64,000 nucleotides of DNA from Cyrtodaria siliqua (Eukaryota > Mollusca > Bivalvia > Adapedonta > Hiatellidae), in NCBI GenBank assembly GCA_037043455.1, contig JAWPHD010001211.1:186001-250000 (forward strand). Direction: 5' to 3'. Positions 10,261-22,197 of the stretch are shown one piece after another. The notes beneath the pieces were generated by a model that was not told the origin of the DNA, ran no database searches, and saw only the letters and a list, made by a program, of their open reading frames with translations. Position 1 is the stretch's first letter. Each line of letters begins with the position of its first letter. Position numbers and translations under genes: made by a program.

Positions 10261-12000
10261 GCGACATTCCTGTAATTTTTTAGGAAAATCCATCCAATAG
10301 TTTTAGAAGAGAAGTCGCCCAAAATTCTGCGCATGAAAAACTACAGAAAATGCCTTTAAATCACAATTTCAAATCTCTTTGAATTTCCGATAAATTAATA
10401 TTTCTACCAGAAGTTGAGCATGTGAAAGCATTATGTTAAGAAGAAATGAAAATTAAAAACGTTTAGAAGTACATAAATATAGTTTTATGAGAAAACTATA
10501 CTTTGAAAATGTACACTAAGGATTAAGCTAACCGATCTGTGAACAACTGGGTCTATTTGCTAAGTGTTTAATAGTAAACAAAAAAATAGTTTAGCGTATA
10601 ATGCATCTTTAATCTACGAAACCTACTTTTATATGCTAAAATATTGAAAACAAGATAACAAGTACCCATCTAAGTATATGTCAATAATATTCTCATTGTT
10701 TTGTGTATTTTAAGCTTGATTGGAGACTCGACTGAACTGCAAAATAACGAGTTTAAATCGTCTGCTCTGATTGCATGAACACATTTTAAAGCTTTTAAAT
10801 CGATGTACTTTCTTAATATATTATAGCACTTATACAACTGGATACTTGGGATTTTGTTAAGTACTTTGAATTACTGCGGCTTCCGCTGTTCCTTATTCTA
10901 AAATATGCCAACTAAAATTATTTTGACATCCTGTTTAGAATAACACTGAAATCCCCGTAACGTGCACTATTTCATTCCTACCAGGTGACGTTTTTCGTGA
11001 CGTCAACGCTCCTGTTTGACTTTAGCCTTATTTTTACTTGCATTATCAATATCATTGTATTATTTAGAAATAATTAAAGCTAACGCTGAATTATAGTTAC
11101 TTTCAAATTTTAAAAGGATATTCATTGGAAAGCGATGTAATTTAGGATTGTCCATGTAAATGGGTCAAACTTTCAGTATGTTTTTTTAAATATTATTGTC
11201 TACCAATTTTAAGAAGTTTATCTTTAAGAGGACCTTGATTTATGTTATGTGTTTTATCAGACCATTTCATGTTTTCATATAAAAGGAGAGTAACTTTCAA
11301 GTTATATAACTATTTAAACAAAAAATAAATAGTTTACAAACTATTGGTCATAACAAAATATTTATCGCACAAGAATTCTAAAATAAATGTGAACTACAAA
11401 AAGTGAGTAATAACACTGTAGCAATTTTGTTCATTATATAAACTGTCTTAAAATTCTTCAAAATTAAATTTCCGGCAAACAAGACCGCCTGGTATGCTCC
11501 TGTCCTTTCGATATGCGAGGATAGGGGCACATCGAATAGGTGTCGTATGCGACCAATGTTTCTAAAGATAAAGATGACGCATAAAACAGAAATCTAACAC
11601 GTCTGTATTGCTTGAGTATAAATGAAGGAGAAATTCAGTCGACGGTTTAAATGTTCACATTACAACGGCATAAGATATGTGCTACGAAGTGTTTGCGTAA
11701 GTAAACAATGAAAGTAAAAATTACAAAACGTCTGAGTGGCATCCGCCTTGAGACAAACCAGTATTATCCTTCACGTTAATCAGAGTATCCCCATGGAATA
11801 AGACATGTTAAAGTATTCATTCTTGAACGTCTATATATTTGATAGCGAGCACAAGAGAGCTCATATGGTATCACTGAAAGAATCAAGCAAAAATTAATAA
11901 ATCAATATATGAATCTACGGAGCCCCGCAGGTGACATGCAGAATAAATAATTTAAAGCGTTCGCACACTCACTTCGCAGCTCTTTTAGAGCTGTATATAC
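10261..12000. other. No gene; one short repeat shared with 15440-15515
   Basis: No coding sequence recognised. Positions 10951-11012 (CCCCGTAACGTGC, then TTTCATTCCTA, then GTGACGTCAACGCTC) recur at 15440-15515. The shared block contains a TGACGTCA cAMP-response-type palindrome core; whether it is functional cannot be told. Confidence 0.5.
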
Positions 12001-12331
12001 TCGTAAAATCTTTGCAAAATGTTATTATTATAACCCTGATCTTCTTTCCAAATATAAAAGTAATTTAAGGACTCTTCTGCGACAAGGACTATCACAACCT
12101 GACTTCTATGGTGATGTGATTTATAAACTTCGTAAGATTCTTGGTCATGATCACTTTCATACTATCTTTGTTAAACTTGTTAAAAAGTTTATCAAAAGAG
12201 GTTATGACCCTATCATTTTGCAACGTACTGCATGCTTGGTGGTGGACCCTTTTACAGTTCGCCACTATGCTTTCCTCTTTAATTGTACGATGACCGGACA
12301 GGCTGTGGACCCTATGATGACGCCTACCTAA
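12001..12331 (+). pseudogene. Naiad RT C-terminal fragment
   Basis: The last 110 or so residues of the RT polyprotein, ending GQAVDPMMTPT then TAA. It matches copy 1 across the conserved DLLSKYKSNLRTLLRQGLSQ region, and lacks all catalytic motifs because the copy is 5'-truncated. No in-frame stop interrupts it. Confidence 0.8.
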
Positions 12332-12366
12332 AGCCCATTGGGACGGTGGCGTTTGATGTTTGTCTA
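12306..12366 (+). promoter_or_regulatory. Candidate SECIS of Naiad copy 3
   Basis: ATGA at 12317-12320, helix II, TAAA plus CCC-ATT-GGG apex, and TGAT at 12354-12357, as in copy 1. Helix I is TGGAC with GTCTA: one base has changed but still allows a G-T(U) wobble. Confidence 0.6.
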
Positions 12367-12715
12367 TGATCTTTCTTGTCGTGGCCTTAATGGTTTATTC
12401 TCTTGTTGCTCTGGCTTCTGCCAAGTCACTGAGTACCTTCATTGTGGCTTTCTAGGCTATTTTTTTTTTGTATTATATTTACACGAGCATTTTAATGTTT
12501 TACTTATATTGCCTATTGATTCTACTAGTGGCCTACTTTGTCACTGACCGTTCCAAGGCGTAGCCCTATTGTCAACCCTTTTGTGTTTGTGATGACGTTT
12601 GCTTTTATTATTACTTTTGTCTTCTTGTTTATCTGTTTGCATGTTTGTTTCTGTGTTTTGTGGTTGACTGTCCTCCTTGAATGCTACTTTTTTTGTCCGA
12701 TATTTTTATATTTCT

Positions 12716-14283
12716 TTAAAAGAGTTATTCCACGATAGTTTTCTGGTAAATCTTTATCCCCTTCGTGTGTATTGGTACTATATGACCTTCTGTCCAATGA
12801 TAAGGGAAGTAACCTATGTCGAATATTTTGTTAAAAAGTACAACTAAGTATGCAAATAATTGATCAAATCCATATTTAAAGAATTCATTTATTACATAAT
12901 CCGAGCCTCCTGAACTTCCTAAGGTTAACTCGGTGCTTGTTTTATATATTTCCGCACGAATGATTTCGTTATCGAGATCAGCAAACATAACCTGTAACTC
13001 ACCATTTAAATATCGACCGTTAAAGTATAATATATCTTCATCTGGTTGGAAGAATGTGGGTCATTAACACTGAGATTTCAAATAGTTTTCAAATTGTGAG
13101 TTTGTCAAATTTGTCTTTGAAATAATATGACTGACATTTCTTAACATCTTCCAATATTCTTTTGCACTTTTGTTGCATTTTTGTATCTGAGCATTTCCAG
13201 TTTTTGTGTTTTCTGTTTATTGAAACAATATTGTTTTGATCGAATAAGTGATTTATATTCTGATCTTGATTTAATCATCAATGTTCTATTTTCCAAACTA
13301 TGGTCTAAATTTATTTAGTTTATTATAAAAATCTCTCCTTTTTGTTTTACATTCCTGATCAAACCATGGCTGATGCTATTTTATTTTATTTCTGACAATT
13401 GTTTCTGGTGATTTTTTCTTCTTAAATATTGGATCACATGTTTCTTTAATTTTTCATAAAAACAGCCCAGATTTTCTTCAAGATCTTTCCCAGTTTCTAG
13501 ATAGTGTATTTTTTCTGTTAAAACATTTAACTTATCCCGAAATTCTGTTTCAATGATGCTATTTATAAACATATCTTTTTTAGAGTTATCCCATGTATAA
13601 CAAAATTCCACGTAAATACTTGTATCATCATTAGTTGTACCTGTAGCATCAGGTTGTGTATATCCATAGCATCAGGTTGTGTATATCCACGTACCTTTGA
13701 CTAACTTATTAAAAAAATATTTCACAATGATCTGACAGATGTTTGGATCTCGAATATTAAAATAATTAAAACAATTTATTAATTCATGTTTGCATAATAC
13801 ATAGTCTACAGCACTCCAGCCTGCCTCCTTAATACAGGTATATTTACCAATATCTTTGTCATCACCAACTCTTCCATTCATAATTCGTAAACCGGTTAGT
13901 TTACAAAAGTTTATCAACAATTTACCATTTTCGTTAATTGTACAATCTTGACTACTTCTATCAATGTAGACATCTTCAATATAATCAGGTGGTATCATAT
14001 CTAGGTTATGTAAGTATTCATGCTCTACAAAATTGCCCACTCGGCTATTTAAATCGCCTACAATTATGAAATTACACCTGTCATTATAGTCTCTTTCAAT
14101 AGAAAGCATATCATCTAAAATATAATCGTATATATTTTGATCAATTAAAATCTCTCTACTGCTACCCGTAGGTATGTTATAGCATAAGCACATAACTATA
14201 TCATATTCTAAGATAAAAATATGTCCTTGTATCTTTCTAACAGATAGATTGATGCAGTAGATAGTCCGACAATGTCCGACCAA
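12716..14283 (-). pseudogene. LINE (non-LTR retrotransposon) fragment: APE-type endonuclease plus N-terminal RT
   Basis: On the minus strand 14283-13672 encodes most of an exonuclease-endonuclease-phosphatase domain: VMCLCYNIPTGSS, the catalytic-site block IIVGDLNSRVGN, GLRIMNGRVGDDKDIGKYT and the SAVDYVL block. After frameshifts a linker follows (PWFDQECKTKRRDFYNKLN at about 13370-13310), then the RT start with LGSSGGSDYVINEFF, GYFPYHWTEGHIVP and NYRGITLL. The RT stops there, exactly where Naiad copy 3 begins, so the remaining RT was probably separated by that insertion or lost. Several frameshifts make this a dead copy. The family resembles LINEs common in bivalves; the clade is not resolved. 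Confidence 0.8.
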
Positions 14284-15200
14284 CTAGTTCAGTTCTAGAG
14301 TAGCGGAAAGGTCGTCCGACGGTCGAAAGAACGAAAAGGTCCGGAGTTGAGACCCGGATCGGGTGCACATTTGTTTAGCCTTTATGGCGGTTGTTGGTCC
14401 AGCCATTGTCAGGCGATGACTGGATCATGACTAGATACAGTAGAATTCTGAGTTTCGTTCCATGCCATATCTGTCTGGGGTCGAACTGAAAACATGTTCT
14501 TTGTTTCCTTTTTTATTTTTTGGCATTGGGTGTGGGGGGGTGCGGCTGAATGGGTGGGGGTGAGTGGCGGTGGTGTGTCACGATTCATAAGAAACTTACA
14601 TGTACACCTGCACATACCGCACACTCAAACATGAACTGTGCTCGCCCTATATGTTTAACTTATTTCATATTACTTCAACACATTATCAGCTAATAAAAGA
14701 CAAACAAACTGGATAGATACACTGAAGGCCAATACTAAAATTGTCTAAATGTTCTGTGGAAAGAGTTTATCTGAAGTTAATAGTAAGTCAACGTCATTAA
14801 GAGGTTCGCAAAATGAATTAAATCAACATTTTAATTAATAAGCAACATTTGTCTTTAATGTAATATATAAGTTTAAAGGTGGTTGTTTTAAATAATAAAA
14901 CTTCAAAATTATTTTAATGCAGGAGTTTGCATGGGAATAAGAAAAGGTTTTGATTTTCACGACGTTCAATAATATGTTTTCTTTATCGGCGTTAATAACA
15001 TTTTATCAAATAACTTCCTTAGCCATGTCGAACACCCATTTCGTGTTCTATTGTATATACAAAATGCATTTAATTTATCACAAATGCATCCGCCTCTAAG
15101 GCATACACTTTCTATTTACCTACAGCGCCTATAAATAATTAGCGTTATACAAATACGTTTGTAATTGTTTAAAAGTCGGCATAAAATGCAATGTTTAAAA
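14284..15200. other. No gene recognised
   Basis: Contains a short G/T-rich tract at about 14525-14575 but no coding, RNA or transposon signature that I can identify. Confidence 0.45.
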
Positions 15201-15206
15201 GAAAAC

Positions 15207-15380
15207 ACAAATTCTTTGATGTTATTAGTTATTTGGATTCTTGACAGGGAACATGTTCTCACATTCCCTGCCTGAAAAGTATAGTCACACAAGACATCAG
15301 GCGATGAGGAATATATTTGCCAGCCAGGGAATGTGAGCCCATGTTGCCTGTCAAGAATCAAAATGACGAATTTGTCATAC
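15207..15380. mobile_element. Hairpin MITE
   Basis: Arms at 15233-15271 and 15324-15363 are inverted copies carrying ATTCTTGACAGG and CATTCCCTG; the outer parts (ACAAATTC against GAATTTGT) also pair. The size and fold fit a small foldback element. No transposase. Confidence 0.7.
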
Positions 15381-15439
15381 TTCAAAATTGTTACTACTTA
15401 TATTAAACAAACAAACGGTTTCGTTTTTATTCAACCAAT

Positions 15440-15515
15440 TTCCCCGTAACGTGCCCATATTTCATTCCTAACACGTGACGTTTTTAACATGTTTGCGTTC
15501 GTGACGTCAACGCTC
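15440..15515. repeat. Repeat shared with 10951-11012
   Basis: TCCCCGTAACGTGC, TTTCATTCCTA and GTGACGTCAACGCTC occur in the same order as in the first copy, with about 15 extra bases in the middle. Confidence 0.65.
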
Positions 15516-16014
15516 TTAAACGTCTCCAAATTTGGCGGATTGTTTGATAAACAAAAACGTCGTTTATCACAATGTTGGTGTTTTATTATCTTTAAAATGA
15601 CAAGCAACACTATTTACTCTTATGTCTGACTTTACCCACAACGGAAAGCGAAGAAAATCGGTAAGAAAGAAGCAGTCGACGGTTTCCACAACGAATCGGC
15701 AGCGTAATCTCCGCCATTTTGATTTTGTGTATTGAATCGTGAAATGTTCACCTCGCGAGACGTAGACATGGGCTCATATCTACGGCGTATTGACCAATGA
15801 AACCCCGCTAATTTTCTTTGCAGTATGCCAATGCATTTTGTTTACGGCATGTGACGTTTTGGCGTTAACAACATGAGTTTATGACGATTTGGCGCTTACG
15901 TTTGTTTGATACCGTTGCGGCTTGATTTTCATCTCATACAATTGTTCACATATGACTATTTGACTGTAATGTTATTGGATAAAAGCATTTTAATCTCGTC
16001 CCCATTCCATATAA

Positions 16015-16063
16015 GATTTATGAAACTCGTTATGAATATAATTAATAACAAGTTTCATAAATC
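16015..16063. repeat. Short perfect inverted repeat
   Basis: GATTTATGAAACTCGTTAT at 16015-16033 faces ATAACAAGTTTCATAAATC at 16045-16063, one mismatch apart. A second small palindrome, AAGTGACCAGT with ACTGGTCACTT, lies at 16319-16346. Confidence 0.7.
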
Positions 16064-16569
16064 CTACAAGGAATGCGAACTCGTTCAAGATCCTATACAT
16101 TTTATATCTATCTATCTAGAACTTTATATTTTGTAAAGCTAAATGGTCGCCTTTAGTGAGAATGTTCTTCCAAAAATATCCGTTATCATACATATATATA
16201 TATTGAAATATATAAACACATACACGCATTTTGGCCCACAATATAGTAATAAACTCTTGAAAAATAAGCCGTCTCATAAATGTGGTCATATATTCCAAAT
16301 TTCAGGCATGTGACCAGCAAGTGACCAGTCCACTAACTGGTCACTTGACCGTTCCGGCTTTGGCGATTGATGTTGATGCTTTTGTGAAACTGGTTTACGT
16401 AAAACCCATCAATGACGCGACGTAATCAACGTGACGTCATTTTAAATAAGCGTTTACATGAATCCAAACGAGAGTACGTTCGCATTTAGAGACACACATA
16501 ATACTATTATACATAAATAGACTGATTGTAGAGGGAAGTTATCATGAAGTAAATAAAACATACATAGAA

Positions 16570-16935
16570 ATAGGTATAAAAGTCGAACAGGCAATGCAGC
16601 TTTCACAGAACATAGTAACGACAAACATGAATGAAAATGCTAATGTTAATAAGGAATAAAGTGACGTCATAAACACAAAAGGGTTGACAATATGGCTACC
16701 GCCTTGGAACGGTCAGTGGCAAAAATTCCGCTGGGGGTTTAAACAAGGATCTAGGGTACACCAAACCCCACACTTACCCTACTGTCATCCCAATAAAACG
16801 GGACAGTGTAAATAAAGAAATCCCCGCCATGCAATATTCTCTAACCAACAAGGAATCATTAATAGGCAGTATAAGGTAAAACACATATATATTTAAATAC
16901 AAAATATAATAGCCTAGAAAGCCACATAGAAGCGC
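16570..16935 (-). mobile_element. Naiad 3' UTR fragment
   Basis: Carries the GTTGACAATATGGCTACCGCC block, the CCGCTGGGGGTTTAAAC block and the CTACTGTCATCCCA block of the Naiad 3' UTR in the same order as copy 1, and lacks coding sequence. It is consistent with a heavily 5'-truncated insertion. Confidence 0.75.
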
Positions 16936-18662
16936 TCATGAATACGAGGAATACGTATACAAAAATAAATTGGATCCTTAATAGTTTACGGAGTGTTGTA
17001 GTCAACTGGCGTCAACCGTTTGACAGTATATTGGCATGTTTTTTGTTTTCTTAGTGGAAATGCGGTTTCGGGCCGGCCCAGACTCTATAATATCAGTCCT
17101 AGTTGGCACAGTTAACCGATATTTGATTGAGAAGAGATATGAGCACCATCCTTATTTAGATAAGGAGTTTCAGTATTCAAGCGATGTATAGTAAACCTGA
17201 CAGCAAAAACTAATATAAATGAAAATGCTTTTTGTTTCTCTTGTTATTGTATTACATGACAAATTTATACTGGTAAACGTTTAATATCCACTGAAATAAA
17301 GAAGTGATACAATTCAACGTTTTGTTTATAAAAATGCCTTTACGTATATATGCATGCATGTATATAATTATGATAGAAATATTAAAACATGGGTAATGCG
17401 GTATTGCCCATCATATTCGCTCCCGTCCAACATCGTCCCTCAGGTGAATGCTTTCGGGGCGCTATTGGAGTCTATGATGAACAATTACGTATAACCCATG
17501 TATGTCGTTAAATATCAGAACATTTTATAACAGACTATTAAATAATTTTAGAATTATTTTATTATTAAAAGTTTGTGTTTGTGGATTTCAAGAACCTCAT
17601 TACTTTATGTCTAGTAAAATCTCAGTGAGTTCTGCGAATGTAATGAGTTTTAAATTAACTGGTTTCATTGATCTAATTTGTATCACTGAACCAGTCAGAA
17701 TGCTACATTCATATTTTCATTTCGTTGTTTCTATCACGTTCCGGTATTATAACATCGCATGCCAATAGCATGGGATGCAGCTTAATGTTTTCTGAGAACT
17801 GACAGAGCATTTAAATTGCTGTGACAAAGGTTAAGACTGTTCGTATCTCTCTGAGGTATGAGTTTCTTGAAACCAAGAATCATAAAATTCTAAGTATAGA
17901 ATAATTCTAAAAATGATTTAATATACTGTTTTCATTACATCTGTATACTCATGTGTGCATTGTTTCCTACACTATTTGTCTTTGCAATCATTGTTTAGGT
18001 GATTTTCTTTTAGATAATACATATCCTTGTAATGACATATTGTCCTGTTTACCTTTCATTAGAGCAAGTGTTCAGTATTCTACGATATTGCATACTTTGA
18101 TATTGCACCTGAACTTTTTCACGCGGTTTCCAAAGCCGCCATTTAATCGCGTACTATTTTTTGACTCCTATACGTTTGCAATGCTTAATTTGACGACTAT
18201 ATGAAATAATATTGCCAAAGATCAGCTGAGACATGATTTTGTATTAAACTTAACAATATTTATCTTGCTTCAACACGAAACGCTTAGATAAAAATCTAAC
18301 ACATTATATTCGTACATGTTGGAAATTTCTCTTACAGTAATTTTCTCGGTTAAAAACGTGACGGTAGAAAATTATTTTGAATTAAGTTTGTACAACACCA
18401 TCAACAATAAGTACTATATGTATTATTTTTCTCAAAACAACACCGAAGAAGAAGTAATTAAGCATTAATTATTTTAGAATACATGAGTTTTTTCGATCGT
18501 CAGCGCATTTATTGGAAAGAGACCATCCGCACCAAAACGCGAAGTACAAAAATGAAGAAAAACAACATAAACATGCTGAAAAAAAACATGACTTCTTTCA
18601 AATGTATGACAGACAAAATGTATGTAAAATATTAGCAGAACACCACATAATAGTATTCAATA
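16936..18662. other. No gene recognised
   Basis: AT-rich, with short open frames only (17502-17768 plus and 17953-18204 plus have no recognisable motifs). Confidence 0.45.
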
Positions 18663-18796
18663 TAAAGGTTATTCAATTTGGATAACTATTACTTGGAACT
18701 CATTCCTTTGGCATAGGTGACAAGCTTGTGCCAAAAGAATATTTCTCAAAGGAATAAGTTCCAAGTAATATTTCTCCATACAAATTCAATAACCTA
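18663..18796. mobile_element. Hairpin MITE
   Basis: Arms of about 50 bp carry AGGTTATT, CAATTTG, TTACTTGGAACT and ATTCCTTTG on the left and their complements in reverse order on the right. The loop itself contains a TTGGCA/TGCCAA stem. Confidence 0.75.
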
Positions 18797-18964
18797 TAGT
18801 ATTTCAACAAAATTACTCTATCATTTAGCATTATCTGTTAAGCATTGTATGAAAGCTGTTCTGTTCAATGTATGCTTTTCTCTAATATAAATACAATGCA
18901 AGTAGAAACATACAACAATTACAAAGATGAATAAAAGCAGTATATGGCACAACACATCTAAAAG

Positions 18965-19566
18965 GTTTCTATAGGGTTTCCGCATTGGAACGGTCGTGGC
19001 AAAAAAATGCCGCTGGGTGTTTAGAGCAGGTTCTAGGGTGCACCAAACCTCACTCTTACCCTACTTCATCCCAAAAAGTACTAGACAGTGTACAAAAATA
19101 TATCCCCGCCATGTTATATTATCTAACAAACAGGGATGCATTAATAAGCAAAATAAATACGACACATAAATGCGCATGTACATGTATTTGTATAAAAGGC
19201 AAACGCCAACACAACGCCTAGAAAGCCACAAAAACATTGCTCAGTGACTTGGCAATGACTTTGCAGAGCCAGAACAAGAGAACAAACCGTTAAGGGTAAG
19301 ACAAGACAATATTTAAGACAAACAGTAAACGCTACCGTCCTTTGAGGATTTAGGTAGACGTCATCATAGGGTTCACAATCTGTCCGGTCATCGCACAATC
19401 AAAGAGGAAAGCATAGTGGCGAACTGTAAATAGGTCAACCGCTAAACATGCAGTACGTTAAAAAAGTATAGCGTCATAAACGCTTTTGATAGATGTGTTA
19501 ACAAGTTTAGTAAAGATGATATGAAAGTGATTACGACCAAGGATCTTACGAAGTTTGTATATAACA
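18965..19566 (-). mobile_element. Naiad 5'-truncated copy, diverged subfamily
   Basis: Holds the RT C-terminus (VRHYAF-like, MTGQ, then a TAA stop near 19355) and the 3' UTR. The SECIS-like fold is partly retained: ATGA at 19364-19361, CG-T-CTACC with GGTAG-CG, and a TCCT-CAA-AGGA mini-stem. The 3' TGAT has mutated to ACTG. The mini-stem differs from copy 1 on both sides but still pairs. Confidence 0.75.
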
Positions 19567-19924
19567 AATATAAGTTTGATTATACTGTAAATGCTATAGA
19601 TTAATATTTAAATGTATTTAAGATAAATTGCAGTAACTTTTGTTTTGGGTTCGTGTTTTTGCTGAAGGTGTGTCATTAGTTGTTCGCTATTACCTACATA
19701 ACTATCTTTTGTTTGAAAAAAAAATGAACAGCCAAAATACCTTTATGATAGAGCTTTTTCCATGAAAATACTAAGCAGTAGAACATTAGCAGATCTCAAA
19801 TAACTTTAGTTTACTTAAATAGTTTGCGATAAACTTTTAAGGATGTCTGAATAACTATCCACCCTATTTAAACTGATTTTGGATAGAAATTCTAAAAAGT
19901 ATTTTTCTTATTTTTGGTGGACAA

Positions 19925-20400
19925 TAATTTTCTTAAAAACTAAGGTATCTTTTACCACTAACTTTGCCTCTTTCACTGATATTATAATTATTTGTTTCCT
20001 TTTAAAAATGTGTCTAAAATTAATAAAACGTTTGGCAGAAACAAGCGCCTTAAACAATAGTAATATAATTACAGCAACATCGATGTTAAAATTACATTGC
20101 TCTTTCAACTATTGTTCGTGGCGCTTGTTTCAGCCAAAGGTTTTATTATAGTAGCTTCAACAATTTAAATAAAACATACATACATCAATTATATATCATT
20201 AGAACTGGTATTTGTAATGAGAAATAAATATGTTTGCACATGTTTTTTTTATTTCATAACCGATTTTGAAAAGTAAAGTATTTTATTTACCACTAAACAT
20301 GTCTGTTTCACTAATATACAACTTATTTAGGTACTATATGACTTTGTCTAAAAGGTCAAAAAAAACGTTGGCTGAAACAAGCGCCACAAACAGTAGTGCA
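19925..20400. mobile_element. MITE with 41-bp inverted repeats (20021-20148) plus a related half-copy
   Basis: TAATAAAACGTTTGGC..GAAACAAGCGCC on the left faces GGCGCTTGTTTCAGCCAAAG..TTTTATTA on the right. Flanking sequence 19925-20020 resembles 20265-20360, and a further end with GAAACAAGCGCCAC lies at about 20375. The same terminal block recurs at about 24010-24050, so this is a dispersed family. Confidence 0.7.
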
Positions 20401-20585
20401 ATATTGTACAAACTGCATTGACTTTCTCCTTTAATAATAGACATTGTTAGCATTATTAAGGACAATGATTATAACATAAATGTATAAAAAATAAAATAAA
20501 AATGTTATAGTTAAACCATCCATAATGATGATAACAGTATGTCATGCATTTTTATTTTATTATACGACTTCACTAGTGAAATGAG

Positions 20586-20830
20586 TATGTTTGTTTGTTT
20601 GTTTGTTTGTATGTTTGTATGGTGTTTTAGGTCATTTTCAACACATGCAAGGTATATATGAAGGTCGATTTTTTGCGGTGGAGGCAGACCATTCACTCTT
20701 CCCAGGTAGAACCAGTACGGTACACTTCCCGCCACCAGTAAAAATCGACACTTCCTCACTTACAAGTCGAGCTCCCAGTGGGATTCGAAACCACAGCGGT
20801 GAGAGGAGAGAATGTTTACAACGCTAGTGA
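20586..20830 (-). mobile_element. SINE family B, tRNA-like head diverged
   Basis: Starts with a GTTTGTTTGTTT tail on the plus strand and continues through GTCATTTTCAACACATG and CCCAGGTAGAACCAGTAC to a B-box-like GGGATTCGAAACC. The same order is found at 56885-57142 (minus) and 40238-40482 (plus). Confidence 0.75.
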
Positions 20831-21024
20831 TATGAGAGGTGGAATAGCTGGAAATAATTTAATAGCCTTATAAACTGAGCAGTTTTATAACTCCTAAGTG
20901 TGTGTGTACATGTTACTGATAAAAAAGCACTTAATTAGCACAAAACTAATTCTAAATGAATGTGTGTGGGCAGTGATATTAATATCACGATAACAGAATA
21001 ATTGTTTGTATTCATTTTCACCTT

Positions 21025-21702
21025 TGACATATTGAACATTGACAACCCTTTTCTTTCCAACTAAGGTTAATTATATTTATCCTAAAGAACTTCAGCTTAA
21101 CAAAGCTAATATATCTGATAATAACGCTTCTTTTCTTGATTTAGATCTCTCGATTGAAAATGGTAAAATAATTAGCAAAATCTATGACAAGAGAGATGAT
21201 TTTAATTTTGACATTGTTAATTATCCCCACTTGGATGGGGATGTTCCCCGAGCAACTTCTTATGGGGTGTATTCGTTTTTCTAGAGCTTGTACTCGAGTT
21301 GAGGACTTTAATATTCGTAATCTTTGTATAACTAAAAAGTTACTCAATCAGGGTTACCGTTACCATAAACTTCGTAAAACCTTTGCAAACTTTTATTATC
21401 GTAACCCTGATCTTCTTTCCAAATATAAAAGTAATTTAAGGACTCTTCTGCGACAAGGACTATCACAACCTGACTTCTATGGTGATGTGATTTATAAACT
21501 TCGTAAGATTCTTGGTCATGATCACTTTCATACTATCTTTGTTAAACTTGTTAAAAAGTTTATCAAAAGAGGTTATGACCATATCATTTTGCAACGTACT
21601 GCATGCTTGGTAGTGGACCTTTTTACAGTTCGCCACTATGCTTTCCGCTTTAATTGTACGATGACCGGACAGGCTGTGGACCCTATGATGACGCCTACCT
21701 AA
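21025..21702 (+). pseudogene. Naiad copy 2 RT C-terminal half, one frameshift
   Basis: Two overlapping frames (to 21284 and from about 21272) together cover the part from YPKELQLNKANISDNNASF to DPMMTPT and TAA at 21700-21702. A deletion of about 13 bases after YGVY shifts the frame. There are no in-frame TGA codons, as expected since the three candidate sites lie upstream of the truncation. Confidence 0.8.
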
Positions 21703-21737
21703 AGCCCATTGGGACGGTGGCGTTTGATGTTTGTCCA
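21677..21737 (+). promoter_or_regulatory. Candidate SECIS of Naiad copy 2
   Basis: ATGA 21688-21691, helix II, TAAA and CCC-ATT-GGG apex, TGAT 21725-21728, and helix I TGGAC (21677-21681) with GTCCA (21733-21737). Its core is identical to copy 1. Confidence 0.65.
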
Positions 21738-22197
21738 TGATCTTTCTTGTCGTGCCCTTAATGGTTTATTCTCTTACTGCTCTGGCTTCTGCCAAGTCAT
21801 TGAGTACCTTCATTGTGGCTTTCTAGGCTATTGTTTTTTGTATTATATTTACACGAGCATATTCGTGTTTTAACCTATTGATTCTGCCTTGTTGGTTAGA
21901 TTAGATCATGGCGGGGATTTCTTTATTTACACTGTCCTGTTTTAATGGGATGACAGTAGGGTAAGTGTGAGGTTTGGTGCACCCTAGAACCGGTTTAAAC
22001 CCCCAGTGGCCTACTTTGCCACTGACCGTTCCAAGGCGGTAGCCCTATTGTCAACCCTTTTGTGTTTGTGATGTCGCTTGCATTTATTATTGCTTTTGCC
22101 TTCTTGTTTGTCTGTTTGCGTGTTTGTTTCTGTGTTTTGTGGTTGACTGTCCTCCTTGAATGCTATTTTCCCTGTCCGATCTTTTTATATTTCTTTT

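Larger units (their letters stand above)
12001..12715 (+). mobile_element. Naiad copy 3, 5'-truncated, inserted in a LINE
   Basis: Begins inside the RT C-terminal region and runs through the stop codon and 3' UTR. It ends with TGTCCGATATTTTTATATTTC at about 12715, directly against LINE sequence. An internal deletion near 12525 removes about 100 bases of the usual 3' UTR (the segment between TTGATTCTACTAG and TGGCCTACTTTG). Confidence 0.85.
21025..22197 (+). mobile_element. Naiad copy 2, 5'-truncated
   Basis: Starts within the RT just after the catalytic motif and runs through the stop codon and full 3' UTR to about 22197. Highly similar to copy 1, suggesting a relatively recent insertion. 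Confidence 0.85.

Noticed and set aside
19141..19398. Minus-strand open frame of 85 codons
   Set aside because: It lies across the stop codon and 3' UTR of a Naiad fragment and is not in the RT frame over most of its length.
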